Assembly: GCA_934621605.1 (NCBI GenBank)
Contig: CAKTUZ010000008.1
Span: 26,524 to 90,523, forward strand
Reading direction: 5' to 3'
Origin: an uncultured bacterium
Lineage (GTDB): Bacteria > Vulcanimicrobiota > Xenobia > Xenobiales > Xenobiaceae
DNA: 64,000 nucleotides
Of the stretch, positions 1-8,889 are shown one piece after another. Every line of letters begins with the position of its first letter. Within the stretch, counting starts at the first letter, position 1. The notes beneath the pieces were generated by a model. That model was not told the origin of the DNA. It was given only the letters and a program-made list of their open reading frames with translations, and did not search any database. The position numbers and the translations under genes are program-made.

Positions 1-1513
1 ATTCTTTGGGATGGATCACTTCGGTAATAAATCCTTTAGAAGCGGCTTCATAAGGATTGAGGAAACGCTCTTCGTATTCGGCAATACATTTGGCTTTCTC
101 GGCTACGGGATCTTCAGCTGCTTTTATGCGCTTTTTGAAGGCAATATTGACGGCGCCTTCCGCACCCATAACGGCAATTTCGGCAATAGGCCAAGCGTAA
201 ACATAGTCGGCGCCCATATTTTTGGAGTTCATGGCTATGTAAGCTCCGCCGTAGGCCTTACGCATGATCAGAGTGATTTTGGGAACTGTAGCTTCTGAGT
301 AGGCATAGAGCATTTTTGCACCGTGGCGAATAATACCGTTGTGTTCTTGCTGAGTGCCTGGCAAAAAGGCGGGCACGTCGACCAAAGTGATTAACGGAAT
401 ATTGAAGCAATCGCAAAAGCGAATAAAGCGGGCCGCTTTGTCTGAAGCATGATAGTCTAAAGATCCGGCCATACAATTGGCTTGGTTGGCCACTACGCCT
501 ACCACGTCGCCTCCCAAGCGGCTGAAGCCAACCACGATATTGGCGGCAAATTCCTTCTGTACTTCCATAAAGCTGCCAGCATCGAAGATAATATCGATAA
601 CTTCCTTGACGTCGTAAGACTTTTTACTGTTGTCAGGAACGATACTGGTTAAAGTATGGCATTTATCGGCAGTTTCAATATCTTTATTGTGTTTAAATAA
701 ACTGGAGATATTGCTAAAGAAAGAAGCTTGTTTTGGGGTACTGCTGGGCAAAGAAGCTACATATGATTGTGGTAAGTAGCTCAGCAATTGACGTACACCC
801 ATTAAGCATTCGTATTCGGAATCGTAAGTGAAGTGGGAAACGCCGCTCTTGTGAGCATGAATATCTGCTCCGCCCAATTGCTCTACGGAAACTTCTTCGC
901 CGATAACAGTTTTGACCACGTTGGGGCCGGTAATAAACATTTTGGAGACGCCGCGTACCATAAAGATAAAGTCACAAATGGCTGGAGCGTAACAGGCGCC
1001 ACCGGAGCAGGGGCCCAGAATTAAAGCAATCTGAGGAATAACACCGGAAGCTAAGGTGTGGCGCTGGAACATACCCGCATAACCGCTCAGAGAACATATA
1101 CCTTCTTCGATGCGGGCACCGCCGCTGTCGTTAATACAAATGATGGGAGCTTTAGCTTCCATAGCCATATCTTGAAGGCGACAGATCTTCATTGAATGGT
1201 ATTCACCCAAGGTTCCGCCGATAACAGTAAAATCTTCGCTATAGACAAAAACCAGGCGGCCGCCAATTTCGCCGTAACCGGTAATGACGCCGTCACCCAA
1301 AGCGCGTCTTTTATCTAAGTCAAAGTCATCAATGCGAGATTCCACAAAGTTGTCTGTCTCTACAAATGTACCCGGATCCAGTAATTTCTCTAGGCGCTCG
1401 CGGGCTGTCAGTTTGCCGGACTGGTGTTGTTTGTCGATTCTTTCCTGACCGCCGCCCAACAGAGCTTTGGCTCTTTTGGCTTCCAACTTCTCGATGGCTT
1501 CGTTCCAATTCAT
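1..1513 (-). CDS. mmdA: Acyl-CoA carboxyltransferase, MmdA/PccB family (3' end cut by window)
   Basis: The translation reads as the biotin-dependent carboxyltransferase family (methylmalonyl-CoA decarboxylase alpha, propionyl-CoA carboxylase beta, 12S transcarboxylase). About 504 codons are visible and the family is 505-520 aa, so only a few C-terminal residues are lost; the last readable residues are FITEVIHPKE. Visible motifs are the N-terminal acyl-CoA part with NDSGGARIEEG and GPCSGGACYAPA, and the C-terminal biotin-side part with DVPAFLPGTQQEHNGIIRHG and AYGGAYIAM. The ATG at 1513 follows AGAGGTG at a suitable distance. In diderm anaerobes the protein works with a biotin carrier and a membrane Na+ pump, or in transcarboxylation, in succinate/propionate metabolism. 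Which of these applies cannot be told without the neighbouring subunits. Confidence 0.9.
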   Translation of the reverse strand, partial: MNWNEAIEKLEAKRAKALLGGGQERIDKQHQSGKLTARERLEKLLDPGTFVETDNFVESRIDDFDLDKRRALGDGVITGYGEIGGRLVFVYSEDFTVIGGTLGEYHSMKICRLQDMAMEAKAPIICINDSGGARIEEGICSLSGYAGMFQRHTLASGVIPQIALILGPCSGGACYAPAICDFIFMVRGVSKMFITGPNVVKTVIGEEVSVEQLGGADIHAHKSGVSHFTYDSEYECLMGVRQLLSYLPQSYVASLPSSTPKQASFFSNISSLFKHNKDIETADKCHTLTSIVPDNSKKSYDVKEVIDIIFDAGSFMEVQKEFAANIVVGFSRLGGDVVGVVANQANCMAGSLDYHASDKAARFIRFCDCFNIPLITLVDVPAFLPGTQQEHNGIIRHGAKMLYAYSEATVPKITLIMRKAYGGAYIAMNSKNMGADYVYAWPIAEIAVMGAEGAVNIAFKKRIKAAEDPVAEKAKCIAEYEERFLNPYEAASKGFITEVIHPKE

Positions 1514-1577
1514 TAAAGTAGTTACACCTCTTTAGATACCTATAAATATTTATCAGAAATCGGCCAAGCACTTTCCT

Positions 1578-1606
1578 CTGCTTAAGGGAAATCCTCTTTT
1601 AAGCAG
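1578..1606. terminator. Hairpin between mmdA and the upstream membrane gene
   Basis: CTGCTTAA (1578-1585) pairs with TTAAGCAG (1599-1606). A run of six T follows on the plus strand. Both flanking genes run leftwards, so its role for them is uncertain. Confidence 0.35.
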
Positions 1607-1636
1607 ATTTTTTCGGCCAAAGATCGATAGTTGTAA

Positions 1637-4402
1637 TCAGTTCATAAAAAATCTGGGTACGGTGACATTTTGTCCTATTTGGGCGCTGGCTGAAATATCC
1701 AGGCGAAATCCTTCGTCAGGTAGCGGTTCTTGAGTAGTCCAATTTACTTTTACTTCTCCTTGCGGAGGAATAATTTCAGTGTATGCAGTTTTTCCTTCAG
1801 GGGCAGAGGCACTGGTACGATAATTGTGCAATTGATCACACCAGACCCACCATTTTATCGATAGTGGCCCTCCGCAATAGAAGGGGTGGCAGCCGATATT
1901 TTTTAAAGTGATAAAGCCGCCATTGGTTGAAGATACTACTATTTCTTTGACACGTAGGTTTTTGTCGATATTTTCTGACACTAAGTAGTCGGCTTGAGTC
2001 TTTCCTATCAAGGTTTGCCAGTGTTTACCGTCTTGACTGTAAGACCAGGAAAGTTGGTAATGACCTTCGTTGATAGGAGGGCAAATCATGACATTACTCC
2101 ATTGTCCCTCGACCCAAAATGTTAGAGGCAAATTAGTTAGGCGACTTTGTCCGGGGCGATTGGCTTCCGATTTAAATGCTGCTCGCAACCAGCCTTTTAA
2201 AGGGCGAGAATACTTGACTGTAATGGGGTAGGCTTGGCCGTACATCCAAGCGTTGGCTGCAGGCAGGCCGGATACTTTAATTTGTATAGCTTGGTCTGTT
2301 GCCTCTGTACTTACAGTTTCGGCGAGCGGATCCAGAGAATTTTCCAACTGATAAAGCCAATATTTGCGTTTATCTCCGAAAGTGTGCCTTAAAGTTACAA
2401 TCGGTTTAACCGATTGCTCGGAAGTAGTGTGGCGGGAGAAATTGTACAACTCTCTTGCTGGCAGAGGCTCTTCGGTTACCAGCCAATTGGCTCCTAGTCC
2501 TGATATTAAAGGAACCGAAGGTCGCTTTTTAAAAGCCACCGTACTTCCGTTGGGTAAATAGGGAGAAGTACCCATAGGTTGCCAGTGCGGTGGCAAGGCA
2601 TGTTCACAAGACCTGGTGCCGGATATGCCATTGAGAACGGCACATTTTAAAAATTGTTCCGGTGTGTGAATATGTTCGCGCCAAACCACATTTTGTCTAC
2701 CGGGTTGCTCCCACAGCCAAAGCGCCAGATCCAAATCACGTTGATTGAGTTGCAGTTCTTTACAGCTCAAAAGCCAACGATATGTGTTCGGGTACCAGGG
2801 CCATAAAACTTTGGCAGCCGCTTGTGGCGATTTTTGGGCTTCAATGACTATGTTGTTGAGTAATCTCTGAGCGCCGACAACATTGGCTATGATAAAAACA
2901 AATAAGGCGGAATATATAGCGCGGCGCCAGCCTCGGCTCGTCAGCTGGGTAGCATGATCGATAAGGTCGGCAACTACCAAAGCCATAAGTCCGGCAAAAC
3001 CAACTCCGGCGGCAAATTCCCAACGAAAATATTCTGCTTCCCGAATAGGGCCAAAATCGATTAAACCGGGCGTAAAATAAGCAATTAAGCCCAAAAGTCC
3101 GAACATATAGCCGCAAATACTACGTCGTTTTATGGCCCAGGCTAATGTCAAGGGAGCCAGCCAAGTGGGCAGCCAATGCAATATTAGCACTTTTGAGCTG
3201 AAAATCGAGCTATAGCCTCCGTCGTCAAGTATGGGTTTGTAATGGCGGAATAAAGCTGTATTTAAAGCGCTGGAGAAGCGACGATAAGGATCTACTCCCA
3301 AGCGGATGGCCAAAAAATGGCGCTTGGGAAAGGAAATAGGGGCATAGTCGGAGGCTGGCGCTGTTAAGGTTTTGTTATGACCGAGAATTGTTACCGTTTT
3401 ACCAACGCTTTGTCTGGCTAAATGGCCCAGCACACCGCCACCGCACACGCTGATTAGGAGGCTGCCCAAAATGCTCAGAGCCGTTATGCTCAGTAAAGTT
3501 TTGGCAATAGAAGTGCGGCGGCGGCAGACGATAAGCGAACCGGCGGCAAAGCAAGTCAGAACTAAAGCTAGGTAGCTTTCACAGATAAATCCGTACAAAC
3601 CGGCTAAAAGGGTAGTTAAAACTATTTTGGGCCAGTGCAGTGGCCAATGTTCTCTAGCTTTGTAAATAATATCGACAAAGAGCCCTAAAAGTAGGCCCAA
3701 AATGGTAAAAACCAACAAATCGCCGTTGTCAAAAGCGTCCATAAGTCCGGCTTTGCCGCCTACATTGACGCTGAAAAAGAGGAAAAATGCTCCCCAAGCT
3801 CCGGCTCTGGCATTATTGGAAATTTTTCTTATTACCAAGGCCCAGAGTATGATACTACTGACCAGAAGAAAAATTTCGCAAATCCAAGCGGCACGAATAG
3901 TGTCATTATTTACAGCGCCTGCCAAAGCGGCGATTAAAAATTGTTTGGAAAAATGGCCATTTAAGCCGATCCAAGGGAAGAAAGGATGGACGGCAGGCAA
4001 ACCGTTTTTTATAAGCGCACGGGAAATCGGATAAAAGGACCAAAAGTCGGGGGCAAAAGTCAGAAGTTGGACAGCGTGTACATAAAAAAGGCTGGCGCTC
4101 ATAGTAATAAGGAGCAATAACTTTTGCCCTCGAGAAAAGGGCGGTGGGGTTGTATTCTGAACTTGGGGAACTTTAATTGCCAGACCTATAATGACAAATA
4201 AAATGACGCAACCAAGTAAACATCCCCATAAAGGCAGCCAGGGCGCCAGTATTGTCGTTATGCCTATAAGAGAAATTAGACCTATAGGCAAAGCCATAGC
4301 TTTAGCCAGGCTGTCATCGTATATCTCCAGACCGGCCGCCGCTATTTTATATCCACCTCCGGCGAGGATAAGGAGGACGATAATCAGCAGAATATCCAGC
4401 AT
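1637..4402 (-). CDS. Large polytopic membrane protein with a soluble C-terminal region, GT-C-like
   Basis: This 921-aa protein has roughly a dozen or more hydrophobic segments in residues 1-520 and a soluble C-terminal half of about 400 aa, probably periplasmic. That layout resembles GT-C glycosyltransferases and YfhO-like proteins that use lipid-linked sugars. I recognise no diagnostic catalytic motif. The soluble tail has beta-rich stretches such as SIKWWVWCDQL and GFRLDISASAQIG. It lies downstream of gmhA on the same strand with a 91-bp gap, which fits envelope glycan assembly but does not prove it. The family assignment is inference. Confidence 0.55.
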   Translation of the reverse strand: MLDILLIIVLLILAGGGYKIAAAGLEIYDDSLAKAMALPIGLISLIGITTILAPWLPLWGCLLGCVILFVIIGLAIKVPQVQNTTPPPFSRGQKLLLLITMSASLFYVHAVQLLTFAPDFWSFYPISRALIKNGLPAVHPFFPWIGLNGHFSKQFLIAALAGAVNNDTIRAAWICEIFLLVSSIILWALVIRKISNNARAGAWGAFFLFFSVNVGGKAGLMDAFDNGDLLVFTILGLLLGLFVDIIYKAREHWPLHWPKIVLTTLLAGLYGFICESYLALVLTCFAAGSLIVCRRRTSIAKTLLSITALSILGSLLISVCGGGVLGHLARQSVGKTVTILGHNKTLTAPASDYAPISFPKRHFLAIRLGVDPYRRFSSALNTALFRHYKPILDDGGYSSIFSSKVLILHWLPTWLAPLTLAWAIKRRSICGYMFGLLGLIAYFTPGLIDFGPIREAEYFRWEFAAGVGFAGLMALVVADLIDHATQLTSRGWRRAIYSALFVFIIANVVGAQRLLNNIVIEAQKSPQAAAKVLWPWYPNTYRWLLSCKELQLNQRDLDLALWLWEQPGRQNVVWREHIHTPEQFLKCAVLNGISGTRSCEHALPPHWQPMGTSPYLPNGSTVAFKKRPSVPLISGLGANWLVTEEPLPARELYNFSRHTTSEQSVKPIVTLRHTFGDKRKYWLYQLENSLDPLAETVSTEATDQAIQIKVSGLPAANAWMYGQAYPITVKYSRPLKGWLRAAFKSEANRPGQSRLTNLPLTFWVEGQWSNVMICPPINEGHYQLSWSYSQDGKHWQTLIGKTQADYLVSENIDKNLRVKEIVVSSTNGGFITLKNIGCHPFYCGGPLSIKWWVWCDQLHNYRTSASAPEGKTAYTEIIPPQGEVKVNWTTQEPLPDEGFRLDISASAQIGQNVTVPRFFMN

Positions 4403-4493
4403 TTTTTATTGAACTGTATCCTTCGGCGCTTTTTCGGATTTGGAGTGGCGGGAGAAGTAAATCCCTAAGATGGAATTTCCGCCCGCCAAGTGA

Positions 4494-5072
4494 TTAGTCC
4501 CGATAAAAATCGGCTTCGATAATTTCGCAGAGAATATGGCCTATAGTAATATGGCTTTCCTGAATGCGGCAAGTGCGGTCAGCTGGCACAATTATGGCAA
4601 CATCGCTAAGCTCTTTTAAGGCGCCTCCGGTCTTTCCCGTAAGTCCTATAACTAAGCCGCCTTTTTGGTGGGCAGACTCGGCGGCCAGATTGATACATTG
4701 CGAATTGCCAGAAGTGGAAATGGCAATCAGTACATCGCCGGGACGCATCAGGGCCTTAACTTGGCGTGAAAATACCGTATCATAGCCGAAGTCGTTGGCT
4801 AAAGCAGTAAGGCAAGAAGTATCGGTCGTTAAGGCTATGGCCGGTAGCTGATTGTCGTGTTCGAAGCGGCCCACCAATTCGGTGGCAATATGCTGAGCGT
4901 CAGCTGCACTGCCGCCATTGCCGGCCAAAAATACGCAGTGACCTTCGCGCAGACATTTGATCAATATTTGTCCGGCTTGGTTTATGGATTCAGTATTTTG
5001 GAGCAGCCTAAGTTTTGTTTCGACAGATTCCTGCAGAGAGTTCTGAATAAGCTCATTCCAATTAGCACTCAT
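4494..5072 (-). CDS. gmhA: Phosphoheptose isomerase (sedoheptulose-7-phosphate isomerase)
   Basis: A SIS-domain protein of 192 aa, the normal length for GmhA. It converts sedoheptulose 7-phosphate to D-glycero-D-manno-heptose 7-phosphate, the first step to the heptose of LPS core. Diagnostic stretches are FLAGNGGSAADAQHIATELV, TANDFGYD-like ALANDFGYDTVFSRQV, ISTSGNSQCINLA and QESHITIGHILCEIIE with the conserved Glu/His ligands. The reading frame extends upstream to 5279, but residues before MSANWN look non-coding, and the ATG at 5072 has AGAGGA upstream. Its presence is the clearest hint of an LPS-bearing outer membrane. Confidence 0.92.
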   Translation of the reverse strand: MSANWNELIQNSLQESVETKLRLLQNTESINQAGQILIKCLREGHCVFLAGNGGSAADAQHIATELVGRFEHDNQLPAIALTTDTSCLTALANDFGYDTVFSRQVKALMRPGDVLIAISTSGNSQCINLAAESAHQKGGLVIGLTGKTGGALKELSDVAIIVPADRTCRIQESHITIGHILCEIIEADFYRD

Positions 5073-5100
5073 TGAAGTTTCGTTTCCTCTTGCAATGTAG

Positions 5101-5125
5101 AGCCGCTGTCTGATAAGGAGCGGCT
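5101..5125. terminator. Hairpin between the beta-lactamase-like gene and gmhA
   Basis: AGCCGCT (5101-5107) and AGCGGCT (5119-5125) form a 7-bp stem in the 187-bp gap between two leftward genes. There is no clear T run, so this may be a weak terminator or processing structure. Confidence 0.3.
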
Positions 5126-5259
5126 TGGGGCTTTTCGCTGAAAAGCCAAAAGTATTCTGCGATCTCAAGGTAATGTATATATGTTTACGACGCAATACCG
5201 GGCAAACTTTCCGTTGAAAGTAAAAAAGTCCTGGTTTGCTTTGAATTGTATATACATTG

Positions 5260-6420
5260 TTAAAGATTATCCCAAGCAATTTTGCTAAGGTTGCCTATAG
5301 CCTGCGAGGCTCTGTTATTTTGGCCGCAGCCTACGTTTTTAACAAAAACCGTAATGGCCAGCGGATTGCCGCGTTTACTGATAATAATACCACTATCATT
5401 AACCACTCCGCTGATAGTACCTGTTTTATGGTAGGTTTGTGTACCTTTGGGTAAATAACGGGGAATGCGTGAATTGTATTCCTGAGCGGCTAAAATGGAA
5501 AGGGCATAGTCTGTCCAATCGGGAGCCAGAATTTCCTGACGCCACAATTTGCTAAGCAAGAGAGAAAAGTCGTCAGGCGAGCTTTGGTTATCTACAGTTT
5601 CGGCCACATGGCGCTGTTGAGTAAAAGTATATCTGGCTCCGGAACGATCTTCTAAGGCCTGGAATTGGCTTATACTTAAGTTTTTGTTGTCTTCTTCAAC
5701 CTCTTTGGCTAAAGCTAAGCGCTGCCTGGGAGTAAGTTCTTTCCAGGTACGGGCAATTTCGTCAGGATTGTCACTTTTCATAAAACTGCCTTTGCCTAAG
5801 CAAATCAGCCAAGCCTGACGATTACTCATAAAAATGTAGTTGTCATTTAAATTTAAATCGCGCATAAGGCGATGGATGTTGCCGGCACCTATTAAATGAA
5901 CGATCATATCGGTGGCCGTATTGTCAGAAATAGTGATCATTAAAGTGAGAGCTTTATCTAAAGTGATCTTACTGTTGACGGGAACGTCTATAAGCTTGCC
6001 GCTGCCAATACAGAAGTCTTCTTTTTTTATAGTAAGTTGTTTGTCCACATTGAAAGGCAGGACATTATCTTGCAATTGTAAGCAGGTTTCAATTAAAACC
6101 GGTACTTTGAAAACACTAGCTAAAGGGTATTGCTTGGAACCTTGATTGGAAAGTTTGGCTGAGGTGGGAATATGGATAATTGAATAGCCTATGTCTAAGT
6201 CGGGGTAAGCTTTTACCTGAGATTGCAGTAAGGCTTGCACTTTTTTTACTCGCTCGGGAGTCACCGGACTGAGTGGGGCAGCTTGAGCTGTAGTTTTCGT
6301 TGAAAGTTGGGCAGGTTGTTTGTCGGCTGGAAGAGGCAAATCGGCGTAGGCCGGATAACCAAAGAGGGTAAAACAAGTAATTAAAAGATAGCGGAAAAAT
6401 AACGATTTGTATTTATTCAT
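5260..6420 (-). CDS. Class A beta-lactamase-fold serine hydrolase, exported
   Basis: A 386-aa protein with an N-terminal signal sequence ending near AYA-DLP (residue 26). The serine penicillin-recognising signature is complete in order: SVFK (S102, K105), SDN (165-167) and KTG (332-334) followed by TISGVVNDSG. Class A enzymes carry an ExxLN motif on the omega loop between SDN and KTG for deacylation. I see no clear counterpart; that stretch is longer than usual (about 165 residues) and reads QAWLICLGKGSF and ELTPRQRLALAKE. It may be a divergent beta-lactamase, a DD-peptidase-like hydrolase or an inactive receptor. Confidence 0.75.
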   Translation of the reverse strand: MNKYKSLFFRYLLITCFTLFGYPAYADLPLPADKQPAQLSTKTTAQAAPLSPVTPERVKKVQALLQSQVKAYPDLDIGYSIIHIPTSAKLSNQGSKQYPLASVFKVPVLIETCLQLQDNVLPFNVDKQLTIKKEDFCIGSGKLIDVPVNSKITLDKALTLMITISDNTATDMIVHLIGAGNIHRLMRDLNLNDNYIFMSNRQAWLICLGKGSFMKSDNPDEIARTWKELTPRQRLALAKEVEEDNKNLSISQFQALEDRSGARYTFTQQRHVAETVDNQSSPDDFSLLLSKLWRQEILAPDWTDYALSILAAQEYNSRIPRYLPKGTQTYHKTGTISGVVNDSGIIISKRGNPLAITVFVKNVGCGQNNRASQAIGNLSKIAWDNL

Positions 6421-6795
6421 GATAATTTGACTTTTTTAGAAAATTGATTTGGAAACTTTCTACTAAGTGCAAAAAAAATCCCTGCTCGCCCTTTGCGAGG
6501 GAGAATTGTTTCGGCTGATCCCTTGTAAAATCATTACGTTTGTTGTATCCTATCAGACGGCATAGTGCCCTTTTTAGTCTTTGTTAAGGTTCCGGCACTC
6601 CTTAGCCAGCGATAGTGTTCCCTCTTCTGAAGGGGAGCGCCGGTGGTGCGCCTTGGTAAAAAGAAAATATTTTTTTCATTTACTCGCAGCTTGATATAGG
6701 TAAGTTGGAATGGTTCCGGCTTCAGGTTTTTGCTTTCTCGCAGAGTGGCTCGCTTCCCAGTCCTGAGCTCCTCGGAAGGGCAAGACGCCGCGAAT

Positions 6796-6825
6796 TTGAC
6801 AGCTTGTTTGGTTCTGTGTTAGACT
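6796..6825 (+). promoter_or_regulatory. Sigma70-type promoter of rplU-prp
   Basis: TTGACA at 6796-6801 and TAGACT at 6820-6825 are separated by 18 bp, about 75 bp upstream of the rplU start. The rest of the 480-bp gap 6421-6900 holds no gene that I can support. Confidence 0.65.
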
Positions 6826-6835
6826 CTCCTCTCAC

Positions 6836-6881
6836 TTAACCTGGATCTGCGGGTTGCCTAGTGCCTTTCGCGCTGGGTTAA
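6836..6881 (+). promoter_or_regulatory. Structured leader before rplU (possible ribosomal-protein leader)
   Basis: TTAACC (6836-6841) pairs with GGGTTAA (6875-6881) to close a stem-loop with GC-rich inner segments, just before the Shine-Dalgarno AGGAGG (6887-6892). L21 leaders that control rplU are known in low-GC Firmicutes. Position and closing stem fit that idea, but I have not matched the consensus. Confidence 0.4.
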
Positions 6882-6900
6882 AATTTAGGAGGTTACTTAA

Positions 6901-7215
6901 GTGTACGCCGTGGTAGAAACAGGGGGCAAACAGTACCGTGTTGCTCCTGGACAGAAAGTTCGTGTAGATCGCTTAGAGGGCGAGCTCGGTTCCGAAGTTA
7001 CTTTGGATCGCGTCCTGGTCGTAGTTGACGACAATCATAATTTAACTGCCGGTAATCCTACTGTTGCCGGTGCTGCCGTGTCCGCTCGTATCGTTGAGCA
7101 GCACAGGGAGCGCAAGGTATTAGTCTTTAAGTATGCGAAGCGCAAACGCCGTCGTGTGAAGACCGGATCCCGCCGTTACTACACCACCTTGCATATTGGT
7201 GAGATTAGGAACTAG
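6901..7215 (+). CDS. rplU: 50S ribosomal protein L21
   Basis: 104 aa, normal for bL21. The N-terminus MYAVVETGGKQYRV and the basic C-terminal part KYAKRKRRRVKTGSRRYYT are typical. It starts with GTG at 6901, eight bases after AGGAGG. It is followed after 6 bp by prp, the order seen in Firmicutes, Fusobacteria and Synergistetes. Confidence 0.96.
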   Translation: MYAVVETGGKQYRVAPGQKVRVDRLEGELGSEVTLDRVLVVVDDNHNLTAGNPTVAGAAVSARIVEQHRERKVLVFKYAKRKRRRVKTGSRRYYTTLHIGEIRN

Positions 7216-7221
7216 CCTCTA

Positions 7222-7647
7222 TTGATCCGGGTTAGTCTGCAGACTGACGCCTGCGGTCAGATTAAAGTTTTCGCCTGTCTGGGACATGCAGGACTTACCG
7301 TAGAAGACGGAGGCGAAGATCTTTTGTGTGCAGGTGTTTCTGCTCTGTGTGGTGCCCTAGCCATTGGCCTTGAGCGAGTGGTTGGGGCTTCTGTTTTTTT
7401 GCGGGAAAGCCGTGGACTTTTCTATATTAAGCTTGAGCCTATGAGCGCAGAGCTGGAAGAAAAGGCTCGGGTGCTTTTGTGCACTGTTGTGGAAGCTTTG
7501 CGGGAGCTGGCCCACTACAATGAAGGTTTTTTGACTGTATGCAATTTCGCTCAGGAAGAAACTTTTCCCACAGTCGAAGAATTTATAGCTGAAGCCGAAG
7601 CAGAAAATCAGCTTAGTGATCAATATCTCTCTGAAACTGAAGAATAA
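7222..7647 (+). CDS. prp: Ribosomal-processing cysteine protease Prp
   Basis: The Prp family cuts the N-terminal extension from ribosomal protein L27 in Firmicutes and relatives. The catalytic dyad is visible as H22 in CLGHAG and C36 in EDLLCAGVSAL. The start is taken as TTG at 7222 because it gives the usual MIRV beginning. The C-terminus has an acidic extension (FIAEAEAENQ), making 141 aa against about 110 for the family. rpmA normally follows; here a different small gene does. Confidence 0.9.
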   Translation: MIRVSLQTDACGQIKVFACLGHAGLTVEDGGEDLLCAGVSALCGALAIGLERVVGASVFLRESRGLFYIKLEPMSAELEEKARVLLCTVVEALRELAHYNEGFLTVCNFAQEETFPTVEEFIAEAEAENQLSDQYLSETEE

Positions 7648-7814
7648 ACTAAGTTTAGGATGTTTGGATTCTGATTTGGCAATTGAAAAATATGCTTTCG
7701 AAGTATTGAAGGAAGGTTGCTGTTAAAGGAATTATTTTATCGACCAGGGAAGAGCGCCCCTATGGGCTTGGTTTAGTTAAAACTAAAGGTTTCAAGGACA
7801 GAAGGAGGAGAGAC

Positions 7815-8063
7815 ATGACTGAATTTATAGAAAGAATGAGCTTAGACGATCTCGATTTTGGAGATGAACGCCGTCTCGGTGAGGATAGTCCTTTTACTCC
7901 CGCTAAGCTTATCGGTGTGGCCTGCTTGGGCGCTGCCGTAGCTTTATCAGGATATTATATCTACTCTTCCTTGGGGAATGAAGATAAGACTCGCTTGCGT
8001 GACAGTGTAGTTGGCTTCTTCTCTGAGCAAGTGAAGCCGCTTATTTCTCCTCGCAATGATTAG
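7815..8063 (+). CDS. Small single-pass membrane protein, unknown
   Basis: 82 aa, with an excellent ribosome-binding site (AAGGAGGAG) before ATG 7815. There is an acidic N-terminus, one hydrophobic segment at about residues 33-52 (LIGVACLGAAVALSGYYIY) and a short charged tail. It sits where rpmA would be expected after prp, but shows no similarity to L27. I do not recognise the family. Confidence 0.65.
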   Translation: MTEFIERMSLDDLDFGDERRLGEDSPFTPAKLIGVACLGAAVALSGYYIYSSLGNEDKTRLRDSVVGFFSEQVKPLISPRND

Positions 8064-8241
8064 TGAGCTATTTGGGGTGGGGAAGAATTTAGTTTAGGTA
8101 AGTCCGCCTCAAGAATTTGGCCTTTGTTTTTATGCGGTCAGGTTCTTGTTCTTTTTCGGCCCTTTTTTGTGGGTCGAAATGTAGTTTTGTTTCGCCGAAT
8201 GAAGGCCAACTTTGGATAAATAGGAAGGGCGTGCGCTTTTT

Positions 8242-8850
8242 TTGACCAGAATTAACTTGTTTATTATAGCCATATTGGTAATAGTGGCTGATTTTTATAC
8301 TAAGTATTTAGTCTATACCCATATGGCTCTTCACGAAACTATTGAATTACCGGTTAAATTTATCCAATTGACTTATGTACAGAATTTTGGCGGCGCTTTC
8401 GGTATTTTTCAGCACCAAAAGCTCTTTTTTATAGTCGCTGCGGCTGTGGCTGTCACTTGTGTGCTCTATTTTTTTGATGATATAAAAGAAATGGGCAGGC
8501 TCAGTTTCGTTTCCGCTTCACTTATTTTCGGCGGCGCTATCGGCAATTTAATCGACCGTATTCGTTTTGGATATGTAGTCGATTTTTTAGATTTGCGCTG
8601 GTGGCCAGTATTTAACGTGGCCGATATTGCTTTGACGGTCGGTGTGTTTTTGCTCTTTATTGAAGTGATCAGATTCGGCCGCAACCTGTCCGATGAGGAT
8701 AAACAAGAAAATGCCGATACTGAGGGAGTAGGGAAGTCGGTTTCTGCCAATGTGGAAGAAGACGATCTGGCGGCTTCAGCTGTCGATTCTGCTTCTTTAG
8801 GGGAAATAGCTGAAACTGTGGAAGCTAAATTACCGCCGTCTCAAGTTTAG
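8242..8850 (+). CDS. lspA: Lipoprotein signal peptidase (signal peptidase II)
   Basis: An inner-membrane aspartyl protease that removes the signal peptide from diacylglyceryl-modified prolipoproteins. It has four membrane segments, QNFGGAFG (family NxGxAF motif), GNLIDRIRFGYVVDF with catalytic Asp114, and FNVADIAL with catalytic Asp128. The start is TTG 8242. At 202 aa it has about 40 extra acidic residues at the C-terminus (NLSDEDKQENADTEG onward) that the family does not need. lgt follows 39 bp downstream, giving a lipoprotein-maturation operon that would serve the lipoproteins at 54.6-62.1 kb. Confidence 0.95.
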   Translation: MTRINLFIIAILVIVADFYTKYLVYTHMALHETIELPVKFIQLTYVQNFGGAFGIFQHQKLFFIVAAAVAVTCVLYFFDDIKEMGRLSFVSASLIFGGAIGNLIDRIRFGYVVDFLDLRWWPVFNVADIALTVGVFLLFIEVIRFGRNLSDEDKQENADTEGVGKSVSANVEEDDLAASAVDSASLGEIAETVEAKLPPSQV

Positions 8851-8889
8851 TTTTAAGTCAACTTTGCCATCGGCCTCGGAGGTCTCCAA

